13,788 nucleotides of DNA, from NCBI GenBank assembly GCA_002404835.1, contig DHKM01000030.1, forward strand, positions 1 to 13,788, in the 5' to 3' direction. Source of the stretch: Caryophanales bacterium UBA4694 (GTDB lineage Bacteria; Bacillota_I; Bacilli_A; RFN20; CAG-288). A program made the position numbers and the translations under genes. The notes under the pieces are model-generated. The model worked only from the letters and a program-made list of their open reading frames with translations, made no database searches and was not told where the DNA came from. Shown piece after piece: positions 1 through 7,202 of the stretch (position 1 is its first letter; each line of letters starts with the position of its first letter).

Positions 1-66
1 GAAAGAATTCAGGAATGGTATAAAGACAGAAAAGATAAAATCAATCAAACTAGAAAAAGACTATGA
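1..66 (+). CDS. 3' end of an unidentified plus-strand gene (partial)
   Basis: The first 63 bases translate on the plus strand to 21 codons, ERIQEWYKDRKDKINQTRKRL, followed by TGA at 64-66. The composition (charged, helical, rich in K, R, E and Q) looks like a real protein C-terminus, and the frame is open from the window edge. The stop lies inside the hairpin at 54-100, which would suit a gene ending at a shared convergent terminator. If the island model is right, this gene was the immediate convergent neighbour of tmRNA before insertion. The family cannot be identified from so few residues, and a chance open frame of this length is possible. Confidence 0.45.
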   Translation, partial: ERIQEWYKDRKDKINQTRKRL

Positions 67-100
67 CTTCGGCTTTTGGCAGTCGAATTGTTCACAGTCT
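54..100 (-). terminator. Intrinsic terminator downstream of the recombinase; probably the ancestral tmRNA terminator
   Basis: Read on the minus strand, AGACT (100-96) and TGA (94-92) pair with TCA (66-64) and AGTCT (62-58) around one mismatch. An inner stem pairs TTCGACT (87-81) with AGCCGAA (74-68) around one A-C mismatch, with a 6-nt loop. A T tract follows at 58-54. The recombinase stop codon (94-92) lies in the outer stem. On the plus strand the hairpin is followed by TTTT, so it may also stop the gene ending at 66. It sits about 12 nt beyond the CCA-like core at 111-120, the spacing expected of a tmRNA terminator in the uninterrupted chromosome. Confidence 0.7.
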
Positions 101-1657
101 TTTGTTTCCATTTGGTGGAGCCAACCCGATTGGAGTAGAACCAGAAGAATTCGATGAATTTGCTTTACTTCCGTCATCATTTGAACAATTTCCTCCGCTA
201 TCAGAACCGTCATTTCCGCTCGTCTTGACGTACGACTCACCACAAGGGTAAAAAATAACATCTATCTTCCCGTTGTATACGATGACTTTCTTCACAATTC
301 TCGAAATGATTAATTCCTTGTTTTCCTCACGGCCTGTATCAAGATATGCCAAGGACAAAAGGAATTGGTAGCATTGATCAAAAGTGATTTTCCTTTTCGT
401 CTTGCTCTTTGCCCTAAGAAGATCGTTTTCGATTGTCTCCTTGTCTTTCTCAAGCGAGGAAATCATGTCGGACACGGATTTGTTGATGATGCCCATTTGG
501 ATTGCTTTAAGCGAGTTGTTCAGCTTTATCTCTATGTCCTTGAGAGATTCCTCAAGTATCTTTATTTGGATATCATCGTCGATATACTGGTTATAATAAT
601 CGACCATGTCGTTTGCGACTTTCGAGACTATCTCCGGACTGAAAAGATAATTAATTGCATGATCGACAACAAAATCCTCTATTTCATCCTTTTTCAACGG
701 CTTCATTGAACAGGTGTGAGCTTTGACGGCGTTCCTGCATTTGTAGTAATGGTAGACTTTTCCTGTCCTAGATGTACCGGAATGACCATGCATCAATGCT
801 CCGCACTCACCACAAAATATCTTCTCACTGAGAAGGAACTTGTAATCGGTCTTTATCTTGCATTTGTGTTTGTTCTTGTCGAGTAATTTAGCGACTTCCT
901 TGAACACGCTGTCATCGATAATCCTAGGAACGATGTTGTCAAAGACGGATTTCCTGAATCTTGCTATGCCGATGTATTTCTCGTTCCTGAGCATCCTTGA
1001 AATCTTTTTTTCATCCCATTTTGTTCCTTCGACATAGGGAATGCCTTTGTCGTTCAGTTCCTTTGCGATGTCGACAAGTCTCTCTTTGTTGATTGCCTTG
1101 TCGAAAATGCGCTTCACAATTTGCGCTTCGTTTTCTACAACAACGTATTTCCTATCAACGATTCTATAGCCGTATATAACTCTTCCACCGGTGAAAAGAC
1201 CCTTTGATCTGGAATCGTAATTTCCACGGATGATTTTCTGGGCGAGTTCCTTGGAATAGTATTCACTATAGCCTTCCAAGATGGCCTCGAGGATGATTCC
1301 CTCGGGGTTGTCACCGATATTCTCGGTTGCGGAAATCACCTTGACCCCGTTGTCGGACAAAACTTTCTTGTATATAGCGGAATCGTATCTACTCCTAGAA
1401 AATCTATCTAATTTATAAACAAGCACGTAATTGAAGGCGTGGTTCTTGCTGTCTTCTATCATCCTTTGAAAAGATGGGCGTTCATCGGTTCTGCCGGTTA
1501 AGGCTTTGTCAACGTAGGAATCGATGATGTTGTAGTTCTCCCTCTCGGCAAAAGCTTTGATGATTCTTATTTGCCCCTCAATGGATTGCTCATTTTGCCT
1601 TTCGGAGGAGTACCTTGCGTATATGACGGCGTTCTTAGCTTGATTATTTCTTGCCAT
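92..1657 (-). CDS. Large serine recombinase (site-specific integrase of the island)
   Basis: A 521-residue DNA recombinase expected to integrate and excise the island by a phosphoserine mechanism. The N-terminal resolvase domain shows the nucleophile region YARYSSER with Ser17 as likely nucleophile, then EGQ, and LDRFSRS at about 83-89. A recombinase domain follows. A zinc ribbon covers about 282-321 (CGEC at 282-285, later paired cysteines in KCRN and HTCS), then a coiled-coil segment. The C-terminus from about 479 is a low-complexity G/N/S/D tail ending in APPNGNKRL. The start is well supported: GGAGGTG at 1665-1671, 7 nt before ATG. The gene overlaps the upstream 160-residue gene by 14 nt, so translation is probably coupled. 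The putative att core lies in the last codons, so the final five residues and stop may be of chromosomal origin. Family assignment is firm; the target site is inferred. Confidence 0.95.
   Translation of the reverse strand: MARNNQAKNAVIYARYSSERQNEQSIEGQIRIIKAFAERENYNIIDSYVDKALTGRTDERPSFQRMIEDSKNHAFNYVLVYKLDRFSRSRYDSAIYKKVLSDNGVKVISATENIGDNPEGIILEAILEGYSEYYSKELAQKIIRGNYDSRSKGLFTGGRVIYGYRIVDRKYVVVENEAQIVKRIFDKAINKERLVDIAKELNDKGIPYVEGTKWDEKKISRMLRNEKYIGIARFRKSVFDNIVPRIIDDSVFKEVAKLLDKNKHKCKIKTDYKFLLSEKIFCGECGALMHGHSGTSRTGKVYHYYKCRNAVKAHTCSMKPLKKDEIEDFVVDHAINYLFSPEIVSKVANDMVDYYNQYIDDDIQIKILEESLKDIEIKLNNSLKAIQMGIINKSVSDMISSLEKDKETIENDLLRAKSKTKRKITFDQCYQFLLSLAYLDTGREENKELIISRIVKKVIVYNGKIDVIFYPCGESYVKTSGNDGSDSGGNCSNDDGSKANSSNSSGSTPIGLAPPNGNKRL
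111..143. other. attL candidate: core plus inverted arm
   Basis: The core TTTGGTGGAG is at 111-120, a 7-nt spacer at 121-127, and an arm GATTGGAGTAGAACCA at 128-143. The arm is the reverse complement, with 14 of 16 matches, of the arm at 7342-7357. The site lies within the final codons of the recombinase gene (residues A-P-P-N span the core). Sequence at 1-110 would be chromosomal. Confidence 0.75.
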
Positions 1658-2126
1658 TTGCCATCACCTCCAAATATTTGTCGAAGATCAAGTGAATGTA
1701 TTTTTCTCTTTCCGTCTCGCCATCGAACGATTGGAGGTATCCCCTGTTCTTCATCATGGACAGATTTATGATGAGAAAAGAGTAACGGGCCAACGATTCC
1801 AATTCCCACTCCTCAATGTCGTCTCTTTCGCATATTTGCTTCCTGATGGACTTGATTTCTTCTTCGCCAAGTTCAAGTAGTTTCTCATGGATGTCAATCG
1901 CCCTAAGCAAATATCTATCACGAGCGTATTCCGTCCTGAACTCATTGACCTTCTCGATAATTTTTATAGATTCCTTGAAGGAGTCGGTCTTCTCATATCC
2001 GTTTATTGCATCATAAACATTCGTGGCGGAGAGGTCATCCAAGGATCCTACGATATCGGAATACCGCTTCACGTCCTCAGCAAAAAGCCTTGCTATGTCA
2101 TGCGGATTCAATTGTTTTTGTATCAT
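1644..2126 (-). CDS. Unknown helical protein coupled to the recombinase
   Basis: A 160-residue charged, mostly helical protein starting MIQKQLNPHDIARLF and ending EVMANGKK. I see no signal peptide, membrane segment, zinc site or nuclease motif. I place the start at ATG 2126 rather than the in-frame TTG at 2132: AAAGGG lies 6 nt before this ATG but directly abuts the TTG. The stop overlaps the recombinase start by 14 nt, and the gene follows the ATPase gene by about 50 bp. Position directly before a large serine recombinase makes an accessory role in excision (directionality factor) conceivable. Position directly after the ATPase makes a defence partner equally possible. Neither can be decided from sequence. 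I do not recognise the family. Confidence 0.8.
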   Translation of the reverse strand: MIQKQLNPHDIARLFAEDVKRYSDIVGSLDDLSATNVYDAINGYEKTDSFKESIKIIEKVNEFRTEYARDRYLLRAIDIHEKLLELGEEEIKSIRKQICERDDIEEWELESLARYSFLIINLSMMKNRGYLQSFDGETEREKYIHLIFDKYLEVMANGKK

Positions 2127-2174
2127 GGGCAACCCTTTCTTTCATCATTTCTTCGGAACTAAAACTATCGAGAA

Positions 2175-4316
2175 TTAGTTGGATAATTGACTAGATTCGA
2201 TATCGTCAACAATATCATCGCAAATGCCTAAAATATAATGGGGCACATTATCAAATTGGTTCTTAAATCCAAATATATGTTCGGTATCTACATGATAAGT
2301 TTCCGTAATATAAATTTTAACGAGTGTCCACGATGCTTCGCTCTTTGACTGGTTTTGAATTAGTTGACGTGCAATTATCAATTTGTTGTAATCATTATTT
2401 TCATTTCTATACATTCTAATCATAGTTTTGGTATCACCAAGTTGTTCTTTCCAAGAACTGAAATTGCCTTTTCCTAAAATGGTTTGTAATTTGCTTTCGA
2501 TTTCATGAACTTTAATTTCATCCATCGGGATATATTTGTCGTCTTTTTTGTAGCTTGGGCAATCATGATTGCAATCATCGTGCGTCAAACAAGACAAATA
2601 TTGATACTCATCGCTATCTAAATCGATTAATTGATAGTATCTTCGTAAATGCACAACTCTAATAATAAATGGCAAATTAGCATCCATCGAATACTCTTTT
2701 TCAAGTACTGCTGTATTTCTTATTGAAGCTGCATTAACAGGCTCTTCAATCAATTCTCTGCTTTTAGCAGACAAATGCCAACCAGATACAAATTGACTTG
2801 TTTTTAATCTTGGCCATTTAAAAAATGGTACAAGGGTTTCAAAATCATGAGTCAGAATAGCAATCGTCCTTCCTCTTAAGCATAAACCCGTTTTCTTTTC
2901 GCAAAACAATGAAATCAAGATAGCAGCTCTTTTTTCGCTATCATAGGAAGAAATCGGATCATCCAAAACAATCAATGAATTTTCCTTTTTTATTGCTTCC
3001 AACGCAAACAAACAAAGTGCCACAGCATTAAATTCACCATAGCTTAGAGTGTTTTTAACATCACCGATATTATCATTGGTGTTTTTGTATCTTAGATGCG
3101 TAAAAGCAAGCTTGTCTGAAATATCTACCGATACTTCATAAGGTATTCCTGACAAATCCAAAAAATTGTTAATTGAATTTTTAAATTCATTTACAAGTTC
3201 TTTTTTACGTGAATTCAATTTAGATAATTCAGCAATCAATTCATTGGCTTTTAGCTCTAAATCCGTTAGGGCTTTATTATATGATTTAATTTCTTCCAAT
3301 AAATCGCTAGAGGAACCGTCAAAAACACTTAAATCAACTTTGTTTTTGCTAAAACGTTTTTTTAATTCGTCTTTTCCGATATCAGTAGCAGAAATCGGAG
3401 TGAGATAACTGGAATTTGTGATTTTATCGATTTCATTTCTTAAAATATCGATACTATTCCTCAATCCGCTTGCATCAACTTGAGATACAGGTGCTTTACT
3501 ATTACAAAAATTTAAAATTTCATTTTGAATTTGAGGGTTTCCGTATTTTCCTATTCCCAACAACACTTTTCGAGCTTCTTCATTGTCTTTAAAAGCTTTT
3601 GTTGAGCCTAACGAGGCAATTGATTTAACTGTTTCTAATTCATTATTTACTAGGCTATGAGAACAAAAAGGGCAAGTCGTTTTGTCAGTTTGTTCTACGA
3701 TATCAACTCCCTGTTTAACCCAGTCAATCCAATTTAAAATTCCTTTAAAAGAAGCATATTTTGAAAGCTCGTTTCCTAATTCAATTTCTTTTTTTACGCC
3801 TTCTTTTAAATTTTTACCGATTTTAGATTTTGCGCTTATAGTAATGAGTCCATTCCTTTTTTTAGGCTCATTGTATGAAATTTTATTTTTTGCTTCGTCA
3901 AGTTCTCGTTTTAAAGAACTGATTAAAGGAGCTGCCGTTGTTTGCTTAAGTTTGTCTAAAAGTCCATTAATAGTTTGAATACGATTTTCGAAATCCGCAG
4001 TTTTCGCAATCAATGAATAACTATCGTTTGCTATGTCTTCCTTGTATAGATAATCATCAACATATTGACGATTGAAAACAAAAACATCTTTAATGTTTGA
4101 ATTGGTCACTAAAATCTTCGGCGTGACAGAAGGAGCGAAAAGTGGTCTAAAACTATCCTGATTTACATCGAATGTATTGTTGAGCTTAGCCTGCAAAGCT
4201 TTGATAAATGTAGTTTTTCCTATTCCATTCGCACCATACAAAATATTAATCTTTCCTTCCTCTAGTTGTATGTGTCCTTTTGTAATTGCTGCTACATTTT
4301 CTAATTCGATTTCCAT
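2175..4316 (-). CDS. Large AAA/ABC-type ATPase (AAA_13-like, RloC/PrrC-like head) with a CxxC coiled-coil motif
   Basis: A 713-residue ATPase of the SMC/ABC superfamily. Visible motifs: Walker A GANGIGKT at 28-35; DVFVFNRQYVDDYL at about 77-90, typical of AAA_13 proteins; a helical middle with CPFC at 215-218, placed like a zinc hook; ABC signature LSYGE at 424-428; Walker B and D-loop LIVLDDPISSYD with Asp452-Asp453; H-switch THDFE with His490. A further region of about 220 residues follows, with a Cys/His cluster (C-x5-C-x3-C, CLTHDDCNHDC). Relatives of this architecture include RloC and PrrC, translation-blocking phage-defence proteins often encoded beside restriction systems. I could not locate a convincing anticodon-nuclease triad, so the effector is unknown. 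AAAGGA lies 9 nt before the ATG. The gene is visibly more AT-rich than the restriction genes and the recombinase, suggesting separate acquisition. Confidence 0.85.
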   Translation of the reverse strand: MEIELENVAAITKGHIQLEEGKINILYGANGIGKTTFIKALQAKLNNTFDVNQDSFRPLFAPSVTPKILVTNSNIKDVFVFNRQYVDDYLYKEDIANDSYSLIAKTADFENRIQTINGLLDKLKQTTAAPLISSLKRELDEAKNKISYNEPKKRNGLITISAKSKIGKNLKEGVKKEIELGNELSKYASFKGILNWIDWVKQGVDIVEQTDKTTCPFCSHSLVNNELETVKSIASLGSTKAFKDNEEARKVLLGIGKYGNPQIQNEILNFCNSKAPVSQVDASGLRNSIDILRNEIDKITNSSYLTPISATDIGKDELKKRFSKNKVDLSVFDGSSSDLLEEIKSYNKALTDLELKANELIAELSKLNSRKKELVNEFKNSINNFLDLSGIPYEVSVDISDKLAFTHLRYKNTNDNIGDVKNTLSYGEFNAVALCLFALEAIKKENSLIVLDDPISSYDSEKRAAILISLFCEKKTGLCLRGRTIAILTHDFETLVPFFKWPRLKTSQFVSGWHLSAKSRELIEEPVNAASIRNTAVLEKEYSMDANLPFIIRVVHLRRYYQLIDLDSDEYQYLSCLTHDDCNHDCPSYKKDDKYIPMDEIKVHEIESKLQTILGKGNFSSWKEQLGDTKTMIRMYRNENNDYNKLIIARQLIQNQSKSEASWTLVKIYITETYHVDTEHIFGFKNQFDNVPHYILGICDDIVDDIESSQLSN

Positions 4317-4486
4317 ATTCGATAATCCTTTTTTTAATATTATGACTTTTGCTAATAACGCCCTTGAAATGGTTGTAGTTTTGGTAAGCGGAAGCCGGGT
4401 TTCCCTGTTCCAAGACCATCGAACGGCCCCACTTCCAAACTGCCAACTGTGGCAGATTGTGACCGGTCTTATCTTGTTTACAAAAA
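4317..4486 (-). other. Structured, GC-richer spacer between the endonuclease and ATPase genes; possible gene remnant
   Basis: This 170-bp gap is noticeably richer in G and C than both neighbours over about 4385-4470. It contains a perfect hairpin CTGCCA-ACTG-TGGCAG at 4440-4455, enclosed by a complementary pair AAGACC (4412-4417) and GGTCTT (4465-4470), plus the 8-nt palindrome GACCGGTC at 4461-4468. No run of T follows on the minus strand, so it is not a classical terminator of the restriction operon. One minus-strand frame reads as plausible protein (for example KTGHNLPQLAVWKWGRS, then MVLEQGNPASAYQNYNHF) but has no proper start with a ribosome site and runs into the ATPase start out of frame. 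It may be a remnant, a structured RNA or an old junction. A CATAAT at 4339-4344 (minus) is a weak -10 candidate for the ATPase gene. Confidence 0.4.
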
Positions 4487-5389
4487 TTAGTTGTTTTTCA
4501 TCAATATTTCATTTATGACGTGCTTTGCGTCTAGTAGCTTTTCGACAATGCCGTCTTCCAAATCTTTGATGTTGAAAACAGTGTCCAAAACGTCGAACGT
4601 TTCCTCAAGATTGTGCCTTGCGCTATTCCATCCCAAGCCATCCGTAAACCATACGAAGGTGAATCGGGAAATCCCTTGCGCCTCTAGAGCGAGGGTCTTG
4701 TAGCTTCTTGCCGTCTCGTTTAGCTTTGATCCGCCTCCACTATAGAAATTGCATTCACAGGCATATACGTCGCCAAGAGGACCTTTGAAGACGAAGTCGA
4801 ATCTCTTCTCGGTTTTGTCCTGATTGCTGATTCCTGACAAGTCCAAATGAAACATTCTCTCGACGTCTGACTTGTTCAGCTCCTTGAAATACGTCTCGTC
4901 TTTTACCAATCCTGCTTTGATGAGATAAGACTCAACCAAATCTTCCATCGCATCACCGGTCCTATTTTTCCTTCCGTTGGTATCCATTCCGACTTCAACG
5001 CCAAGAACATAGTCGATAAGATTATTGATGATGTGATTTTGAAGAAGCTCAAAAAGACCGCTGTTCTTCATAAACAAGGCATATTGATCAATGGTGTAGT
5101 TCATCTTGGCGAAATTGAAGACATAGGTCTCCTTTGAGTCGATGACTTTGATTTCCTTTTCTCTTTTCGCCAAAAGAATAGGAATGGCTTTGATGATTTC
5201 AGGGTATCTGGCGAGCAATGATTTGAACTCATCCTCGATGCTTTTTGAGCCGATAAGCGAATTCAAGATATTTAGCTCAACTTTCAGTTTATTGACGTTT
5301 TCGTACACCTTTGGGAAATCAGTGTAGTAGTTCCATGTTGCGATGCTATCCTTCATCGTCAACAGCCATGATTCAAAGTTCCGTTTCAT
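4487..5389 (-). CDS. dpnB: Type II restriction endonuclease, DpnII family (GATC)
   Basis: A 300-residue protein expected to cut unmethylated GATC sites, partner of the two methylases upstream. Family-like features: the segment NRTGDAMEDLVESYL at about 142-155 and RFDFVFKGPLG...YACECNFYSGGG at about 197-220. Asp198 and the E-x-N at 212-214 look like a PD-(D/E)xK-type active site variant. Length matches DpnII-family enzymes (about 290-300). The ATG overlaps the methylase stop by 4 nt (ATGA), with AAGGAGG 7 nt upstream, so the gene is translationally coupled to the preceding methylase. The order M1-M2-R is that of the pneumococcal DpnII locus. GATC specificity is inferred from the family and from the two partner methylases. 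Confidence 0.9.
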   Translation of the reverse strand: MKRNFESWLLTMKDSIATWNYYTDFPKVYENVNKLKVELNILNSLIGSKSIEDEFKSLLARYPEIIKAIPILLAKREKEIKVIDSKETYVFNFAKMNYTIDQYALFMKNSGLFELLQNHIINNLIDYVLGVEVGMDTNGRKNRTGDAMEDLVESYLIKAGLVKDETYFKELNKSDVERMFHLDLSGISNQDKTEKRFDFVFKGPLGDVYACECNFYSGGGSKLNETARSYKTLALEAQGISRFTFVWFTDGLGWNSARHNLEETFDVLDTVFNIKDLEDGIVEKLLDAKHVINEILMKNN

Positions 5390-6171
5390 TGTTTGTCCTC
5401 CTTCGTTCCTTTGTATCTATTTATTGTCAGGCCTAGATATGATTTTTCATTGTCTATCCCTATGTATTTTCGATTCATCGCTTTGCAGGCAATCCCCGTA
5501 GTTCCGCTTCCATTGAATGGATCCAATACGACATATCCTTCTTTTGTGGATGCCTGAAGTATCCTTTCCAAAACTGACAACGGCTTCTGGGTCGGATGCT
5601 TTCCGTATTTTTTCTCGTCTTTCTTAGGCAAATTGAGCAACCAAACATCCTTCATTTGCTTTCCACCGTTGATTTCCTTCATCAATTGGTAATTGAAGAA
5701 ATGTTTGCCCTTCTTGCCTTTGGCATCAATTTTCCTTGCCCAGATGATGGTCTCGGTCGAATTGGTGAAGCACCTGCAGGCCAAATTCGGAGCGGGATTC
5801 GGCTTTTGCCACGTTATGTTGTTTATGATGGAATATCCTTCCAATTCCAAGGCAACGCCTACGGAATAGATGTTGTGGAACGTTCCGCTTATCCAAATCG
5901 TCCCATCATCTTTGAGGACACGTCGGCACGACTTAAGCCATCTTCTGTTGAAGGACAGCTTCTCCTGGGGCGTTAACACCTTATCCCAGTTACCTTTATC
6001 TACGGAAACCTGTTTCCCTGCATGACATGAAACACCTCCGCCCGAGAGAAAATACGGCGGATCCGCAAAAATTACATCTATTGATTTCTCTGAGATGGAC
6101 TTCAGCACCCTATTGCAGTCGCCTAAATAAAGCGAGAAGCCCTCTTCTTGGAAATATGGTTTAGTCTTCAT
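5386..6171 (-). CDS. dpnA: DpnA-type DNA adenine methyltransferase (second GATC methylase)
   Basis: A 261-residue N6-adenine methyltransferase. Catalytic DPPY is at 37-40, before the AdoMet-binding DPFNGSG at 217-223, the beta-class order. GKHPTQKP at 190-197 is a standard motif of this group. The family includes DpnA of Streptococcus pneumoniae, which also methylates single-stranded GATC and protects incoming DNA during transformation; whether that holds here is not visible. The start overlaps the end of the first methylase gene by 11 nt. Its ribosome site, AGGAGGTGAT at 6183-6192, lies inside the upstream gene 11 nt before ATG, slightly far but a very strong match. The stop overlaps the endonuclease start. 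Confidence 0.9.
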   Translation of the reverse strand: MKTKPYFQEEGFSLYLGDCNRVLKSISEKSIDVIFADPPYFLSGGGVSCHAGKQVSVDKGNWDKVLTPQEKLSFNRRWLKSCRRVLKDDGTIWISGTFHNIYSVGVALELEGYSIINNITWQKPNPAPNLACRCFTNSTETIIWARKIDAKGKKGKHFFNYQLMKEINGGKQMKDVWLLNLPKKDEKKYGKHPTQKPLSVLERILQASTKEGYVVLDPFNGSGTTGIACKAMNRKYIGIDNEKSYLGLTINRYKGTKEDKQ

Positions 6172-6991
6172 AGTTGGTGATAATCACCTCCTCGACGTTC
6201 CCTCGCCCATCGGCCTTGGAGTTGATCATTCTCTTTGCCTCAACGACATGGATGTTGAAATCCTTGTATAGCTCTCGGATGAAATCCGTATTGTGGTTGC
6301 TCAGCATGACATAAACGCCTTTGTCCGATAAGGACTTGAAGCAATCGGCAAGCCTTCTTTGCTCATCCTTCCCGAATGGGTTCTTCGCATAGGAAGTGAA
6401 CGAATCCTTGTTCTCCCATGTGTCATACGGCGGATCGAAATAGACGAAATCGCCTTTCTTGGCATCAGCTACCACCTTTTCGAAATCCCCGTTGAGAATC
6501 TCGAATTTCGATTTTCCGAAGAAATCCGTTATTTCCTGTATGTTCTTCTCCTCGTAGCAGATGACGCTCTTCTTTTTTCCTGACGGAACATTGAAAAATC
6601 CTTTGCTATTGACTCTATAAAGGCCATTGAAGCACGACTTATTGAGATAAATCATCCTAGCCGCCCTTTCGTATATCGGGAGTGATAAGAAATCGGGCGA
6701 TTTGTCCATGGAGCGGACTTCGTAATAATGTTCCTCGGAATGGTTCTCTTGATGGAATTTGAGTCGTTCAATTAGTTTCTCGGTATCGCTTGGATTGGAA
6801 AGACATCTATACGCTTGAACGAGCTCCGAATTGAAGTCGTTGATGGTGAATTCATTGGGAGCCACATGAAAAAGCAATGCGCCTCCGCCAATGAACGGTT
6901 CGAAGTAATGGTTGTATTCCTTGGGCATCAATGCGACAAGCTTATCCAAAAGCTGGGTCTTTCCGCCAGCCCATTTCACAAACGGATGCAT
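6161..6991 (-). CDS. dpnM: Dam-family DNA adenine methyltransferase (GATC)
   Basis: A 276-residue alpha-class N6-adenine methyltransferase protecting GATC sites from the linked endonuclease. The start is set at MHPFVKWAGGKTQLL because the motif FVKWAGGK (4-11) normally lies at the N-terminus and because GGAGG lies 9 nt upstream; an upstream in-frame start at 7039 would add 16 unlikely residues overlapping the regulator gene. FEPFIGGGAL at about 30-39 forms the AdoMet site, and DPPYDTW (from Asp186) is the catalytic motif. The C-terminal SNHNTDFIRELY and VEEVIITNYED are family-typical. The gene begins one base after the HTH gene stop, and its ribosome site lies in the last codons of that gene, so the two are tightly coupled. 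Confidence 0.93.
   Translation of the reverse strand: MHPFVKWAGGKTQLLDKLVALMPKEYNHYFEPFIGGGALLFHVAPNEFTINDFNSELVQAYRCLSNPSDTEKLIERLKFHQENHSEEHYYEVRSMDKSPDFLSLPIYERAARMIYLNKSCFNGLYRVNSKGFFNVPSGKKKSVICYEEKNIQEITDFFGKSKFEILNGDFEKVVADAKKGDFVYFDPPYDTWENKDSFTSYAKNPFGKDEQRRLADCFKSLSDKGVYVMLSNHNTDFIRELYKDFNIHVVEAKRMINSKADGRGNVEEVIITNYED
6183..6192 (-). promoter_or_regulatory. Extended Shine-Dalgarno for dpnA inside dpnM
   Basis: AGGAGGTGAT on the minus strand is a ten-base match to the anti-SD of 16S rRNA, embedded in the final codons of the first methylase gene and 11 nt before the second methylase ATG. It argues for independent high-level initiation of the second methylase. Confidence 0.7.
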
Positions 6992-6992
6992 C

Positions 6993-7187
6993 TTATAGCG
7001 CCTCCATGTCGATGTTGTTTTGCCTGCAAATCTCAGCAAGTTTTCTCTTAGCCTTCATAGTAGGCTCGTGGTGTCCCTGTTCCCAACGGTTGACGGACGC
7101 AAAAGAGACGTCGATCATTTCGGCTAATTCGGTTTGTGTAATGAAAAGTTTCTCTCTAATTGTCTTGATGATTTTTGGCCAATTCAT
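6993..7187 (-). CDS. Small HTH (XRE-type) regulator leading the restriction operon
   Basis: A 64-residue protein that is essentially one helix-turn-helix domain: QTELAEMIDVSFASVNRWEQG covers the two DNA-binding helices, and MNWPKIIKTIREKL forms the first helix. It is first in the operon, with TAAGGAG 8 nt before ATG. The final codons (ATGGAGGCGCTATAA) contain the GGAGG for the methylase gene one base later. Size and position resemble controller (C) proteins of restriction-modification systems, which delay endonuclease expression. I did not find a convincing C-box, so that role is inference; it could also regulate recombinase or excision functions. Confidence 0.85.
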   Translation of the reverse strand: MNWPKIIKTIREKLFITQTELAEMIDVSFASVNRWEQGHHEPTMKAKRKLAEICRQNNIDMEAL

Positions 7188-7202
7188 ACCAAAGTCTCCT
7201 TA

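Noticed and set aside
108..145. Minus-strand sequence resembling a tRNA 3' end (GGTTCTACTCC then GCTCCACCA).
   Set aside because: No T-stem or acceptor pairing and no cloverleaf upstream; the CTCCACCA is explained by the attachment core shared with tmRNA.
479..520. Search for a nested element or extra signal inside the recombinase gene.
   Set aside because: Only ordinary coding sequence is seen; the matching low-interest entry in the findings carries no biological claim and should be disregarded.
2175..2800. Anticodon nuclease domain of the RloC/PrrC type at the ATPase C-terminus.
   Set aside because: I could not align a convincing catalytic Arg/Glu/His set, so no nuclease function is claimed.
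4246..4446. Open frame of 66 codons on the minus strand across the spacer and the ATPase start.
   Set aside because: It begins at a TTG without a ribosome site and overlaps the well-supported ATPase gene out of frame; kept only as a possible remnant in the spacer description.
6992..7039. Upstream start for the Dam-type methylase.
   Set aside because: It would overlap the HTH gene by 47 nt and add residues before the N-terminal FVKWAGGK motif; the start at 6991 has GGAGG at good spacing.
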